Assembly (NCBI RefSeq): GCF_003234115.2
Contig: NZ_CP126251.1
Location: 2,790,001 to 2,854,000, forward strand
DNA from: Curtobacterium sp. MCPF17_002
GTDB lineage: Bacteria > Actinomycetota > Actinomycetes > Actinomycetales > Microbacteriaceae
Direction of reading: 5' to 3'
DNA: 64,000 nucleotides
Shown here: positions 6,997-15,150 of the stretch, one piece after another
Layout: the number at the start of each line of letters is the position of its first letter
Numbering within the stretch: the first letter of the stretch is position 1
The notes under the pieces: generated by a model
Told to the model about the DNA's origin: nothing
Seen by the model: only the letters and a program-made list of their open reading frames with translations
Database searches by the model: none
Translations under genes and position numbers: made by a program

Positions 6997-8667
6997 TCAG
7001 AGGAACGGCAGGTAGAGGACGACGCAGAGCACGAGTGCCACGGTGCCGAGCAGCGCCGGCGAGCGGTACCAGGCGGTGTCCGTCGCGACCGAGTCGCTGT
7101 GCAGGTCGATCTTGCCGACGCCGTAGACCAGGCCGCCGAGCTCCTTCTCGGGCTTTGGCTTCGTGACCATCGACACGACGAACCCGACGACGAGGACGGT
7201 GACGAACGAGATGATCGCGCCGTACAGGGTCTCGGCGGTCGCGGTGGCGAACAGGTCCGGGTTCACGAGGTACGCGATCCACGTGATCGTCGGCGTGACG
7301 ATGCCGAGGATGTAGCCCCAGAGCGCACCCTGTGTGGTCATCCGCTTCCAGAGCAGGCCGAGGATGAACACGGCGAAGAGCGGCGCGTTGAAGAACGAGA
7401 ACAGCGTCTGCATGTACGTCATGATGTTCGACGCCTGCGCGGCGATGAATGCGGTCGCGATGCCGACGAGCACGCCCACGACGGTGACCCAGCGGCCGGT
7501 CTTGAGGTAGTGCACGTCGGGCATGTTCGGCTTGATGTAGCGCTGCCAGATGTCGTACGTGAAGACGGTGTTGAACGAGGAGACGTTCGCCGCCATGCCC
7601 GCCATGAACGAGGCGAGGAGACCCGTCACCGCGACGCCGAGCACACCGGTCGGCAGGTACATCTGGATGAGCTTCGGGATCGCGTCGTTGTAGTCGAGCG
7701 CACCCGAGGCGAACTGGTTGCCGACGACGGCCGCGGCGATGAGACCGGGGATGACGACGATCGCGGGGATGAAGAGCTTCGGGATCGCGGCGATGAGCGG
7801 GGTGCGGCGGGCGGCGGACATGTTCTTCGCCGAGAACGCACGCTGCACCTCGGTGAAGTTCGTCGTCCAGTAGCCGAAGCCGAGCACGAAGCCCAGGCCG
7901 AGCACGATGGCGAGCCAGTTCGCACCGATCGGGTTGGTCACGTCGCCGAAGCCGGTGCCGGCCCAGGCCTGCAGGTGCTGCACGCCCTGCGTCTCGGTGA
8001 TCGCCTTCGAGAGGCCGCTCCAGCCGCCGACGCGGTGCAGGCCGACGATCGTGAGCGGGATGAGGCCGGCGAGGATCACGAAGAACTGCATGACCTCGTT
8101 GTAGATGGCGCTGGAGAGGCCGCCGAGGGTGATGTAGACGAGGACGAAGCCCGCCGACACGACGATCGCGATCCACTCGGGCCAGCCGAGCATGGCCTCG
8201 ATGACGATGGCCATGGCGTAGAGGTTGATGCCGGCGATGAGCACGTTCGACACCGCGAACGCGATCGAGTTCACCAGGTGCGGGGCCTTGCCGAACCGGC
8301 GGAGCATGAACTCCGGCACCGAGCGGACCTTCGAGCCGTAGTAGAAGGGCATCATCACGAGCCCGAGGAACACCATCGCGGGCACGGCACCGACGAGGTA
8401 GTAGTGCAGGGTCGCCATGCCGATCTGGGCACCGTTGGCCGCCATGCCGAGGATCTCGGTCGCGCCGAGGTTCGCGGACACGAACGCGAGGCCCGTGATC
8501 CACGCGGGCATCGACCTGCCCGAGAGGAAGAAGTCCATGCTCGTGCGGACCTGCCGCCGAGCCGTGAACCCGATGCCGATCACCACCGCGAAGTACACGA
8601 TGACCATCAGGTAGTCGACCCAGCCCAAGTCGAGCCGGATCCCGTTGTTCGCTGCCGCGAGAACCAT
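6997..8667 (-). CDS. Sodium:solute symporter family protein (SSS)
   Basis: 556 residues with about 13-14 hydrophobic helices. It opens VDYLMVIVYFAVVIGIGF and carries the SSS signatures FFLSGRSMPAWITGLAFVSANLGATE (residues about 42-67, quoted only as landmark ends FFLSGR and SANLGATE) and GYWTTNFTEVQRAFSAKN. The pattern is closest to sugar/solute carriers of the SGLT/YidK branch, which import a solute with sodium. The substrate is unknown. ATG 8667 was chosen over 8700 because GGAGA lies 7 nt upstream of it. A palindrome upstream (8735-8748) may be an operator. Confidence 0.88.
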   Translation of the reverse strand: MVLAAANNGIRLDLGWVDYLMVIVYFAVVIGIGFTARRQVRTSMDFFLSGRSMPAWITGLAFVSANLGATEILGMAANGAQIGMATLHYYLVGAVPAMVFLGLVMMPFYYGSKVRSVPEFMLRRFGKAPHLVNSIAFAVSNVLIAGINLYAMAIVIEAMLGWPEWIAIVVSAGFVLVYITLGGLSSAIYNEVMQFFVILAGLIPLTIVGLHRVGGWSGLSKAITETQGVQHLQAWAGTGFGDVTNPIGANWLAIVLGLGFVLGFGYWTTNFTEVQRAFSAKNMSAARRTPLIAAIPKLFIPAIVVIPGLIAAAVVGNQFASGALDYNDAIPKLIQMYLPTGVLGVAVTGLLASFMAGMAANVSSFNTVFTYDIWQRYIKPNMPDVHYLKTGRWVTVVGVLVGIATAFIAAQASNIMTYMQTLFSFFNAPLFAVFILGLLWKRMTTQGALWGYILGIVTPTITWIAYLVNPDLFATATAETLYGAIISFVTVLVVGFVVSMVTKPKPEKELGGLVYGVGKIDLHSDSVATDTAWYRSPALLGTVALVLCVVLYLPFL

Positions 8668-8734
8668 TGACACTCTCCGTCGATGTGTTGCAGTCGACAA
8701 CTCCGCCGACCCGGACGGAGACGTTACACCGATT

Positions 8735-8748
8735 TGTGACCGTTCACA
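8735..8748. promoter_or_regulatory. Inverted repeat TGTGA-N4-TCACA, candidate operator
   Basis: TGTGACCGTTCACA lies between the divergent symporter and aroQ starts, 68 bp and 58 bp away. It resembles a CRP/FNR-family half-site pair, although the usual spacing is six rather than four. Its position would suit control of the symporter. Confidence 0.35.
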
Positions 8749-8805
8749 TAGCCAAGGTATGCATCACGCGCGTCATGGGAACAGGGGCCTCGGTAGGCTC
8801 GCGCC

Positions 8806-9249
8806 ATGACCGAGCAGTCGCGCATCCTCGTCCTCAACGGCCCGAACCTCGACATCCTCGGTCGACGGGACCCGGCACAGTACGGCACGGTCACGCTCGC
8901 CGAGATCGAGGCCATCGTCCACACCGAGGCCGCCGTGCACGAGCTCGACGCGGACTTCCGGCAGACGAACCGAGAGGGCGAGCTCGTCGAGTGGCTGCAC
9001 GAGGCGCTCGACCACTTCGCGGCGGTCGTCATCAACCCCGCCGCGTACGCCCACACCTCCGTCGCGCTGCACGACGCCGTCGAGGCGCTGTCGGTCCCCG
9101 TCGTCGAGGTGCACCTGTCGAACACGTGGAAGCGCGAGCCGTTCCGGCACGTGGACCACGTCGCCACGGCGGCGACGGCCGTGATCGCCGGCGCCGGGCC
9201 GGACGGCTACCGCCTGGCGGTCGCGCACGTCGCGTCCCTGCTGGGCTGA
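8806..9249 (+). CDS. aroQ: Type II 3-dehydroquinate dehydratase
   Basis: 147 residues, the standard size of the dodecameric type II enzyme that converts 3-dehydroquinate to 3-dehydroshikimate in the shikimate pathway. Seen: VLNGPNLDILGRRDPAQYG with the active-site lid Arg and catalytic Tyr, VINPAAYAHTSVAL with the substrate-binding Asn and the catalytic His, and PVVEVHLSNTWKREPFRH. The lid has Asp where Glu is more usual. No other aro gene is near, and it stands opposite a transporter, so a catabolic (quinate) role cannot be excluded. ATG 8806 gives the family's usual start. Confidence 0.93.
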   Translation: MTEQSRILVLNGPNLDILGRRDPAQYGTVTLAEIEAIVHTEAAVHELDADFRQTNREGELVEWLHEALDHFAAVVINPAAYAHTSVALHDAVEALSVPVVEVHLSNTWKREPFRHVDHVATAATAVIAGAGPDGYRLAVAHVASLLG

Positions 9250-9256
9250 GTCGCAT

Positions 9257-9300
9257 CGGACTGGAGGCGCGGGGCGGCCCCGCCACGCGCCTCCAGTCCG
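9257..9300. repeat. CTGGAGGC-family palindrome after aroQ
   Basis: Perfect 15-bp arms CGGACTGGAGGCGCG and CGCGCCTCCAGTCCG around a GC-rich loop that itself pairs (GGGCGG/CCGCC). It begins 7 bp after the aroQ stop and probably terminates transcription. Confidence 0.7.
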
Positions 9301-9358
9301 ACGCTCGGAACGTTCCGAATCCGCGCGCCGCACCCCGTCACCCGGCCGTCGCGAGCGC

Positions 9359-9444
9359 GAGATCGCACTTCGGCGGGCACCGCTGCCGGCCGTCCGCGCG
9401 AAAGTGCGATCTCAGCGGCCACGGGCGATCTCAGCGGCCACGGG
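9359..9444. repeat. GATCGCACTTCG-family palindrome plus 19-bp duplication
   Basis: Arms GAGATCGCACTTCG and CGAAAGTGCGATCTC (one extra base) span 9359-9413. The end CGATCTCAGCGGCCACGGG is then repeated exactly in tandem (9407-9425 and 9426-9444). A separate perfect palindrome TCGGAACGTTCCGA lies just upstream at 9305-9318. Confidence 0.6.
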
Positions 9445-9468
9445 GGCGCGGGGCGGCCGCGCGACGGG

Positions 9469-10065
9469 TCAGAAGTCGGCGGGGCGACGCACCTCGTGGG
9501 CACCGGCGGTCGCGAAGCCACCCCGGATGAGCGGGAGCGCCCGGAGCACGGCCTGGTCGATCCGCAGCTCGAGGTCGACGTTCGAGATGTCGTACCCGCC
9601 CTCGCGCTTCGTGAAGTCGCGCTCGTTGCCGAACACCCCGATCGGCAGCGTCGTCGACTGGAAGAAGCCGAACAGCGGTCGCATCTGGTGCTCGACGAGC
9701 AGGGCGTGCCGGTCGCTGCCACCCGTGGCGGTGAGGAGCACCGGCGTGTCGACGAGGTCGTACTGACCGATCCAGTCGAAGAAGAGCTTGAACGCCCCGG
9801 AGTACGCGGCGCGGAACGCGGGACTCCCCACGACGAGGACGTCCGCCGACTCGACGGTCTCCAGGGCGCGTCGGGTGCGATCGGACATCGCCTCGCGGGA
9901 CGGCGCCGCACCGAGGTCGGCCAGGAGCGGTCCGATCTCGATGGTCTCGGTCCGGGACCCCTCGATCTCCTGCCCGAGGCGCGCCACGGTCGCAGCCACC
10001 AGGGTGGACGTCCGCGAGGGGTCCGAGGGGCTGCCGCTGACACCGACGACGAGTTCTCCGCTCAT
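9469..10065 (-). CDS. NAD(P)H-dependent FMN reductase
   Basis: 198 residues with a flavodoxin-like fold: VVGVSGSPSDPSRTSTLV at the start binds the FMN phosphate, DVLVVGSPAFRAAYSGAFKLFFDW follows the central strand, and PVLLTATGGSDRHALLVEHQMRPLF matches the MsuE/CE1759 branch that supplies reduced flavin to two-component monooxygenases. No partner monooxygenase is adjacent. ATG 10065 is used; an in-frame GTG at 10080 would add five residues. The gene reads toward the palindromes after aroQ. Confidence 0.85.
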   Translation of the reverse strand: MSGELVVGVSGSPSDPSRTSTLVAATVARLGQEIEGSRTETIEIGPLLADLGAAPSREAMSDRTRRALETVESADVLVVGSPAFRAAYSGAFKLFFDWIGQYDLVDTPVLLTATGGSDRHALLVEHQMRPLFGFFQSTTLPIGVFGNERDFTKREGGYDISNVDLELRIDQAVLRALPLIRGGFATAGAHEVRRPADF

Positions 10066-10153
10066 GCGGTCGATGCTCACACGCCTGCGGGGACGGTGGC
10101 GTGGTTGTGACGACATGTGTCGGGTTCCAGCGCTGCCGGGTACCGTCCGCGGC

Positions 10154-10630
10154 ATGCAGACGTTCCTGCCGTACCCGGACTTCCGCGCCTCGGCCGAGGT
10201 GCTCGACGACCGGCGGCTCGGGAAGCAGCGGGTCGAGACGCTGCAGGTGATGCGGGCGCTGACGCTGCCGGACTACGGGTGGCAGCACCACCCGGTGGTA
10301 GCGATGTGGCGTGGGTGGCGTCCCGCGCTGATGGCGTACCAGGACGCCACGTGCCGGGTGTGGAGCGAGCGCGGATACGCCGACACGTGCCTGGTGAAGA
10401 CCCTCGCGGACCTGGCGCTCGTGCCCGAGGACCTCGAGGCCTACGAGCGCGGCGACTTCCCCGTGCCGCCGTGGAACGACGACCCGGCGGTGCACCGCTC
10501 GCACCGGTCGAAGCTCGTGCAGAAGGCCCCGGAGCACTACCGGCCGCTGTTCCCGGACGTGCCGGACGACCTCGACTACGTGTGGCCGGTCAGCGGACGG
10601 GCGTCCAGCGCGCTCCGTCGCGACGTGTGA
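10154..10630 (+). CDS. MSMEG_6728 family protein (pyrimidine-dimer glycosylase-like)
   Basis: 158 residues beginning MQTFLPYPDFRASAEVLDDRRLGKQRVE, the conserved N-terminus of the MSMEG_6728/TIGR02328 family related to T4 endonuclease V-type pyrimidine-dimer glycosylases. In that family the residue after Met1 takes part in catalysis; here it is Gln, so lesion cutting is uncertain. WQHHPVVAMWRGW and CLVKTLADLAL are further landmarks. The 3' end overlaps the 3' end of the next, opposite gene by 41 bp. Confidence 0.75.
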   Translation: MQTFLPYPDFRASAEVLDDRRLGKQRVETLQVMRALTLPDYGWQHHPVVAMWRGWRPALMAYQDATCRVWSERGYADTCLVKTLADLALVPEDLEAYERGDFPVPPWNDDPAVHRSHRSKLVQKAPEHYRPLFPDVPDDLDYVWPVSGRASSALRRDV

Positions 10631-10886
10631 CCACGGCGGACCGGACCGCGACGACGTCGGTGAGCCCGGCGACGGCGTGGTCGGCGACGGCCTCGGCGAT
10701 CTCGTCGGACGGGGCCTCGAACCGGACGACGGCGCACGGGACGCCGCGGAGCAGCTGGACGTCCCGCGCCTCGACGACGGTGAGTTCGGCGACGAGGCGT
10801 GCGGCCTCGGGCAGGACGGCGTCGGGGGCCGTGCCGGCGGCGAGGGCGCCGACGGCCAGGGTCACGCGGTACGAGGGCACGGCCAC
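10590..10886 (-). CDS. Small conserved-looking protein, unknown function
   Basis: 98 residues from a GTG at 10886 (a second GTG lies two codons later). Nearly every third codon base is G or C, which supports coding even without a good ribosome site. Sequence landmarks are PSYRVTLAVGALAAGTAPD and TVVEARDVQLLRGVPCAVVRFEAPSDE, reading as an alpha/beta domain. I do not recognise the family. Its 5' side is the hairpin array at 10906-11086, which would be its leader if transcribed from upstream. Confidence 0.55.
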   Translation of the reverse strand: MAVPSYRVTLAVGALAAGTAPDAVLPEAARLVAELTVVEARDVQLLRGVPCAVVRFEAPSDEIAEAVADHAVAGLTDVVAVRSAVVTRRDGARWTPVR

Positions 10887-10905
10887 ACCGTAACGCAGTG
10901 CACCG

Positions 10906-11086
10906 GACCCGTCGTGGGCCGAGGGGGGACGTGGCGTCGCACAGGGGAAGCGACGCTCGCGCCCACGACGGGTCGCAAGTGCTGCGGGGCACGACGAATC
11001 AGGGGATGTCGTGCCCCGCGCCCGGACGCAGATCAGGGGGTCGCGTCCGGGTCGTCGCACCGTCGGGTCCGCAGGGGGACGGACTC
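10906..11086. ncRNA. Array of four hairpins with a shared CAGGGG loop
   Basis: Four stem-loops in a row each display CAGGGG in the loop on the + strand (CCCCTG on the - strand): 10934-10956 (7-bp stem, itself inside a perfect 14-bp outer stem 10906-10919/10961-10974), 10986-11017 (10 bp), 11021-11051 (9 bp) and 11065-11086 (7 bp with one G-T pair). All stems differ in sequence while the loops agree, the pattern expected of a structured RNA. With C-rich loops on the - strand it recalls the actinobacterial 6C small RNA, which has loops with six or more C. Strand and function are not proven. Confidence 0.5.
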
Positions 11087-11100
11087 GTCGGTGCTGGTCC

Positions 11101-11367
11101 TCAAGGGTGTTCGGTGTCCTCTCGGTACCGGTCTGTCTCGGTCGGTGCGGGCATCGACCGTCGGGCCGCCGCGGGTCGGACCATGGGGAGCAGGGCGCTC
11201 CCGATGGTCGCCAGTGCTCCGACGACGGCGATCAGCCCGAGGGGGGCGGTGCCGAGGTCGTGCTGTGCGGCCAGGACGAGCGCGACGACGGTCGCGGGTG
11301 CCGGGAGGAGCTGGACCGCCCGGAAGTGGTCCTCCTGCCGGACCCGAGTCGTCATCGCGTTTGCCAT
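11101..11367 (-). CDS. Small membrane protein, unknown function
   Basis: 88 residues from ATG 11367 (ATG 11355 is also possible). A polar start (MANAMTTRVRQEDHFRAVQL) precedes two hydrophobic segments at about 20-35 and 42-60, then an Arg/Pro/Glu-rich tail. Third-position G/C is high, supporting a real gene. No strong ribosome site is visible. It follows the nad operon on the same strand, 80 bp after the nifS stop, and leads into the hairpin array. Confidence 0.5.
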   Translation of the reverse strand: MANAMTTRVRQEDHFRAVQLLPAPATVVALVLAAQHDLGTAPLGLIAVVGALATIGSALLPMVRPAAARRSMPAPTETDRYREDTEHP

Positions 11368-11446
11368 GTGAGTACTCTGACGCAGTTCTCGGGTCCGCAA
11401 AAGGGGGGACACGACCCCACTCATGGAGTAGAACGTCTAGTACACC

Positions 11447-12586
11447 CTAGGCGAGCGTCCGGACCGTGGCGACGGCCTCCGCGACGGCTCCGACGACGAC
11501 CGGGACGTCGGCGTCACCGAGGCCCGCGTCGAACGTCAGCCGCAGGGCCGTCCGCGCGACGTCCTCCGGCAGACCGAGGGCGGTGAGCACGTGCGAGGCC
11601 TCGGTGCTCCCGGCCGCGCAGGCGCTCCCCGACGACGACACGACGTCCCGTTGCTCCAGCTCGAGCAGCACCGTCTCGCCGTTCACCCCGGGGAAGCAGA
11701 ACGATGCGTGCCCCGGCAGGCGCGATGTCCGCGAGCCGGTGACGAACGCCCCGGGCACGGCCCCGAGCACGCCGTCGAGCACGGCGTCGCGGGTCACCGT
11801 GGCCCACGCGACGGCAGCGTCGCGCCCGGCGGCGGCGAGCCCGATCGCCGTCGCGACCGCCACCGCACCGGCGACGTCCTCGGTGCCGGACCGTCGGCCC
11901 CGTTCCTGTCCCCCACCGTGCAGGAGCGGTTCGAGCTGTACCCCGGCGCGGACGGCGAGCACCCCGGTCCCCTTCGGGGCGCCGAGCTTGTGCCCCGACA
12001 GCGACACGGCGTCGACCCCGAGCACGTCGAGGCCGACCGGCAGCCACGGCGCGGACTGCACGGCGTCGGTGTGGAAGCGCGCGCCGACCTCGTGCGCCAC
12101 CGCGGCGAGCACCGGCACGTCCTGCACGGTGCCGATCTCGTTGTCCGCGTGCGCGATCGTGACGAGGGTGGTGTCCGGCCGGAGCGCGCCACGGAGCACG
12201 GACGGGTCGACGCGGCCGTCCGGGCCCACCGGGAGCACCGTGACGTCGAAGCCGTGGAACCGTTCGAGGTACCGACAGCTCTCCAGCACGGCCTCGTGCT
12301 CGATCGCGCTCGTGACGACGTGGCGGCCGCGGGGCGTGGCGAGGGCGATGCCCTTCACGGCGGTGTTGGCGCCCTCGGTGCCACCGGTGGTGAAGACGAC
12401 CTCGGCCGGTCGGCACCCGAGCACCGCGGCGACGGCGGCACGGGCGTCGGCGAGGCCGCGGGCAGCGGCGTCGCCGACGGCGTGCGTCGAGGACGGGTTG
12501 CCGAAGGTGCCGGTCAGGTACGGCCACATCGCCTCGAGCACCTCGCGGCGCACGGGGGTCGTGGCCGCCCGGTCGAGGTAGAACAC
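11447..12586 (-). CDS. nifS: Cysteine desulfurase, NifS/IscS type
   Basis: 379 residues. The PLP lysine is Lys200 in SLSGHKLGAPKG, and the sulfur-carrying cysteine is Cys323 in SSGSACAAGS; TTGGTEGANTAV and HTDAVQSAP hold other PLP contacts. The enzyme moves sulfur from cysteine for Fe-S cluster building. It begins with GTG one base after the nadC stop and is last in nrtR-nadABC-nifS. In bacilli a NifS next to nad genes supplies the [4Fe-4S] cluster of NadA, and the same job is likely here. Confidence 0.9.
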   Translation of the reverse strand: MFYLDRAATTPVRREVLEAMWPYLTGTFGNPSSTHAVGDAAARGLADARAAVAAVLGCRPAEVVFTTGGTEGANTAVKGIALATPRGRHVVTSAIEHEAVLESCRYLERFHGFDVTVLPVGPDGRVDPSVLRGALRPDTTLVTIAHADNEIGTVQDVPVLAAVAHEVGARFHTDAVQSAPWLPVGLDVLGVDAVSLSGHKLGAPKGTGVLAVRAGVQLEPLLHGGGQERGRRSGTEDVAGAVAVATAIGLAAAGRDAAVAWATVTRDAVLDGVLGAVPGAFVTGSRTSRLPGHASFCFPGVNGETVLLELEQRDVVSSSGSACAAGSTEASHVLTALGLPEDVARTALRLTFDAGLGDADVPVVVGAVAEAVATVRTLA

Positions 12587-12587
12587 G

Positions 12588-13532
12588 TCAGGCCCCGGCG
12601 GGCGCCGCGACGTCCACGTCGAGCCCGAGGTCGAGCGCCCGCGCCGAGTGCGTCAGCGCACCGACCGAGATGACGTCGACACCGGTGGCGGCGATCGCGG
12701 CGACGGTGTCGAGCGACACCCCGCCCGAGGCCTCGACGAGTGCCCGTCCGGCGACGATGCCCACCCCGGTCTCGAGCATCGCCGGCGTGAAGTTGTCGAG
12801 CATGATCGTGTCGACGCCGGCCGCGACGACGGGCTCGATCTGGTCGATGCGGTCCACCTCGACCTCGACGTGCACGGTGTGCCCGAGGCGCGCACGCGCG
12901 GCCGTGATCGCGTCCCCGATCCCGATCCCGCTCGCCAGCAGCACCGCGAGGTGGTTGTCCTTCGCGAGCACGGCGTCGGACAGTGAGGTGCGGTGGTTGT
13001 GCCCGCCCCCGCACCGGACGGCGTAGCGCTCGAGCGCACGGAGCCCCGGCGTCGTCTTGCGGGTGTCGACGATCCGCGCCCGGGTCCCCTCGACCGCGGC
13101 GACGTACGTGGCGGTCGCCGTCGCGATGCCCGACATCCGCTGCACGAGGTTGAGCGCGACCCGCTCGGCGCGGAGGACCGAGCGTGCGTTGCCCGTCACG
13201 GTCGCCAGCAGGGTGCCGGGTTCGAACGCGGCACCGTCCGGCACGTGCAGGACCACGTCGACCGACGGATCGACCGCGTGCACCACCGCGGCGAACACCC
13301 CGCCACCGCTCAGGACGCCGGGTTCGCGTGCGCCGAGCGTCGCCGTCGCCACGGCGTCGGCGGGGATGAGCGTCTCGCTGGTGACGTCGCCCCACGGCGC
13401 GTCCTCCTCGAGGGCGGTCTCGATGACCCGGCGGAGGGCGTGCGGCGGGACAGTGCCGGGATCGCTCGGTGCTGCGTTTGTCGGTGCTGCGTGGGTCGGT
13501 GCTGCGTCGGTCGGTGCTGCGTCGACGGTCAT
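12588..13532 (-). CDS. nadC: Nicotinate-nucleotide pyrophosphorylase (carboxylating)
   Basis: 314 residues. Converts quinolinate and PRPP to nicotinate mononucleotide, the third step of de novo NAD synthesis. Seen: EDAPWGDVTSETL, RAERVALNLVQRMSGIAT, IVDTRKTTPGLRALERYAV, CGGGHNHRTSLSDAVLAKDNH and VEVEVDRI, all quinolinate/PRPP site signatures. ATG 13532 has AGGAGG 7 nt upstream and overlaps the nadB stop as ATGA. The first about 25 residues are a low-complexity repeat (APTDA-APTHA-APTNA) made by a 15-bp DNA repeat and are not part of the fold. Confidence 0.95.
   Translation of the reverse strand: MTVDAAPTDAAPTHAAPTNAAPSDPGTVPPHALRRVIETALEEDAPWGDVTSETLIPADAVATATLGAREPGVLSGGGVFAAVVHAVDPSVDVVLHVPDGAAFEPGTLLATVTGNARSVLRAERVALNLVQRMSGIATATATYVAAVEGTRARIVDTRKTTPGLRALERYAVRCGGGHNHRTSLSDAVLAKDNHLAVLLASGIGIGDAITAARARLGHTVHVEVEVDRIDQIEPVVAAGVDTIMLDNFTPAMLETGVGIVAGRALVEASGGVSLDTVAAIAATGVDVISVGALTHSARALDLGLDVDVAAPAGA
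13466..13525. repeat. 15-bp tandem repeat, four copies, in nadC start
   Basis: TCGGTGCTGCGT plus three variable bases occurs four times in a row and encodes the pentapeptide pattern AP(T/S)xA near the NadC N-terminus. The unit keeps frame, so copy number changes would only lengthen the extension. Confidence 0.8.
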
Positions 13533-15148
13533 GCGGGTACCTCCTGCGGGACGGGTGCGTGCTGGGCGACCCACGCGTACGACGCGGGTGCGGTGGGGTC
13601 GGTGTCGGGGTGGTCGGTGCGCGCGTGCGCACCGCGCGACTCGGTGCGGGTCCAGGCGGCGAGCGCGACGATCCGGGCGAGGTCGAGGAGCGCGCGGTCC
13701 TCGTGGTCGCGCACGCCGGTCGGCTCCGGCAGGGTCAGGGCGGCGAGGTCGCGGCGTGCGCTCGCGAGTCCGGTCGCGTCGCGCAGGAGCCCCACGCGGT
13801 CCGTCATGACGGACTGGACCGCCTGACGGACGTCCGTGACGTCGGTGCGGTGAGCCGCGCCTCCAGGCAGGGTCGGACGGGAGGAACGGATCACGTCCGC
13901 CGCGTCGGGAACGCTGGTGACCCGGAGACCCGCGTCACCGCGCAGGCGCAGCCGGTCGGGTCGGGGAGCGTCGAGGGCGTCCGCGGCGCGGACCGCGAAG
14001 ACCAGTCCCTCGAGGAGCGAGTTGGACGCGAGACGGTTGGCGCCGTGGACGCCGGTGCAGGCGACCTCGCCGATCGCCAGGAGCCCGGGCAGGCTGGTCC
14101 GGCCGTCCGCGTCTGTGGCGACGCCGCCCATCGAGTAGTGCGCGGCCGGGGCGACGGGGACGCCCTCACGGGTCCAGTCGAAGCCGGTGGCGCGGGTGGC
14201 GCGGGTGAGGCCGGGGAACCGGGCGACGAGGAAGGCGGGGTCGAGACCGGTGGCGTCGAGGAGGACGGGTTCGCCGCCCTGGTCGCGCATCGCGCTCGCG
14301 ATCCCCCGGGCCACGATGTCGCGCGGGGCGAGCTCGGCGTCCGGGTGCAGCCCGGCCATGAAGCGCCGGCCGCGGGCGTCGCGGAGGACGGCGCCCTCGC
14401 CGCGGACGGCTTCCGACACCAGTCCGCCGTTCGGCACCGCGAGGCGCGTCGGGTGGAACTGCACGAACTCGAGGTCCGCGAGGACGGCGCCGGCACGCCA
14501 GGCGGCGGCGGCACCGTCACCGGTCGCGACAAGCGGGTTCGTCGTCTCGCGGTAGAGGTGCCCGGCACCGCCGGAGGCGAGCACCACGGCGTCGGCGTCG
14601 ATCCGGCGCGGCTCGCCGAGCAGGTCCAGGACGTCGACGCCGACGACCGTGCCGCCCGTGACGACGAGGTCGGTGAGGCAGGTGCGTTCGAGGATCGTGA
14701 CGTGTCGGCGGTGCAGCGCGTCGACGAGGGTGCGCTCGATCGCGGCACCGGTCGCGTCGCCGTCCGCGTGCACGACGCGCCACCGGCCGTGCGCGGCCTC
14801 GCGACCGCGTGCCAGGTCGTCGCCGTACCGGTCGAGGCTCGACGGGTCCGTCGTCCGGTCGAAGGGCACGCCGAGGGCGAGCAGGTCGCGGACCCGCGCC
14901 GGCCCGTCGGTGCAGAGCACCTCGACCGCGCGGGCGTCGGCGCTGCCCGCCGCCGCGACGTGCGTGTCCGACTCGTGGAGCGACGCGGAGTCGTCGGCCC
15001 CGAGCGCGACCGCGACGCCGCCCTGCGCGTACCCGGTCGCGCCGTCCGTCAACGCGCCCTTCGTCACGAGGGTGACGTCGTGCCGTGCGCTCGCGCGGAT
15101 CGCGGCGGTCAGCCCCGCGATGCCGGAGCCCACGATGACGACGTGCAC
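13529..15148 (-). CDS. nadB: L-aspartate oxidase
   Basis: 539 residues. FAD flavoenzyme that oxidises L-aspartate to iminoaspartate, the first step of NAD synthesis. Seen: VVIVGSGIAGLTAAIRA (dinucleotide fold), TDGATGYAQGGVAVAL, FHPTRLAV, GRRFMAGLHPDAELAPRDIV with the substrate-binding Arg, HYSMGGVATD and ANRLASNSLLEGLVFA. The C-terminal helical domain of succinate dehydrogenase relatives follows. GTG 15148 starts two bases after the nadA stop; the end overlaps nadC by ATGA. A half copy of the dispersed repeat (13855-13869) lies in the coding part of the C-terminal domain. Confidence 0.95.
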   Translation of the reverse strand: MHVVIVGSGIAGLTAAIRASARHDVTLVTKGALTDGATGYAQGGVAVALGADDSASLHESDTHVAAAGSADARAVEVLCTDGPARVRDLLALGVPFDRTTDPSSLDRYGDDLARGREAAHGRWRVVHADGDATGAAIERTLVDALHRRHVTILERTCLTDLVVTGGTVVGVDVLDLLGEPRRIDADAVVLASGGAGHLYRETTNPLVATGDGAAAAWRAGAVLADLEFVQFHPTRLAVPNGGLVSEAVRGEGAVLRDARGRRFMAGLHPDAELAPRDIVARGIASAMRDQGGEPVLLDATGLDPAFLVARFPGLTRATRATGFDWTREGVPVAPAAHYSMGGVATDADGRTSLPGLLAIGEVACTGVHGANRLASNSLLEGLVFAVRAADALDAPRPDRLRLRGDAGLRVTSVPDAADVIRSSRPTLPGGAAHRTDVTDVRQAVQSVMTDRVGLLRDATGLASARRDLAALTLPEPTGVRDHEDRALLDLARIVALAAWTRTESRGAHARTDHPDTDPTAPASYAWVAQHAPVPQEVPA

Positions 15149-15150
15149 GG

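Noticed and set aside
7099-8670. Open frame of 523 codons on the + strand
   Set aside because: Antisense of the sodium:solute symporter gene; very rich in Asp, His, Glu and Arg, with no domain and no ribosome site.
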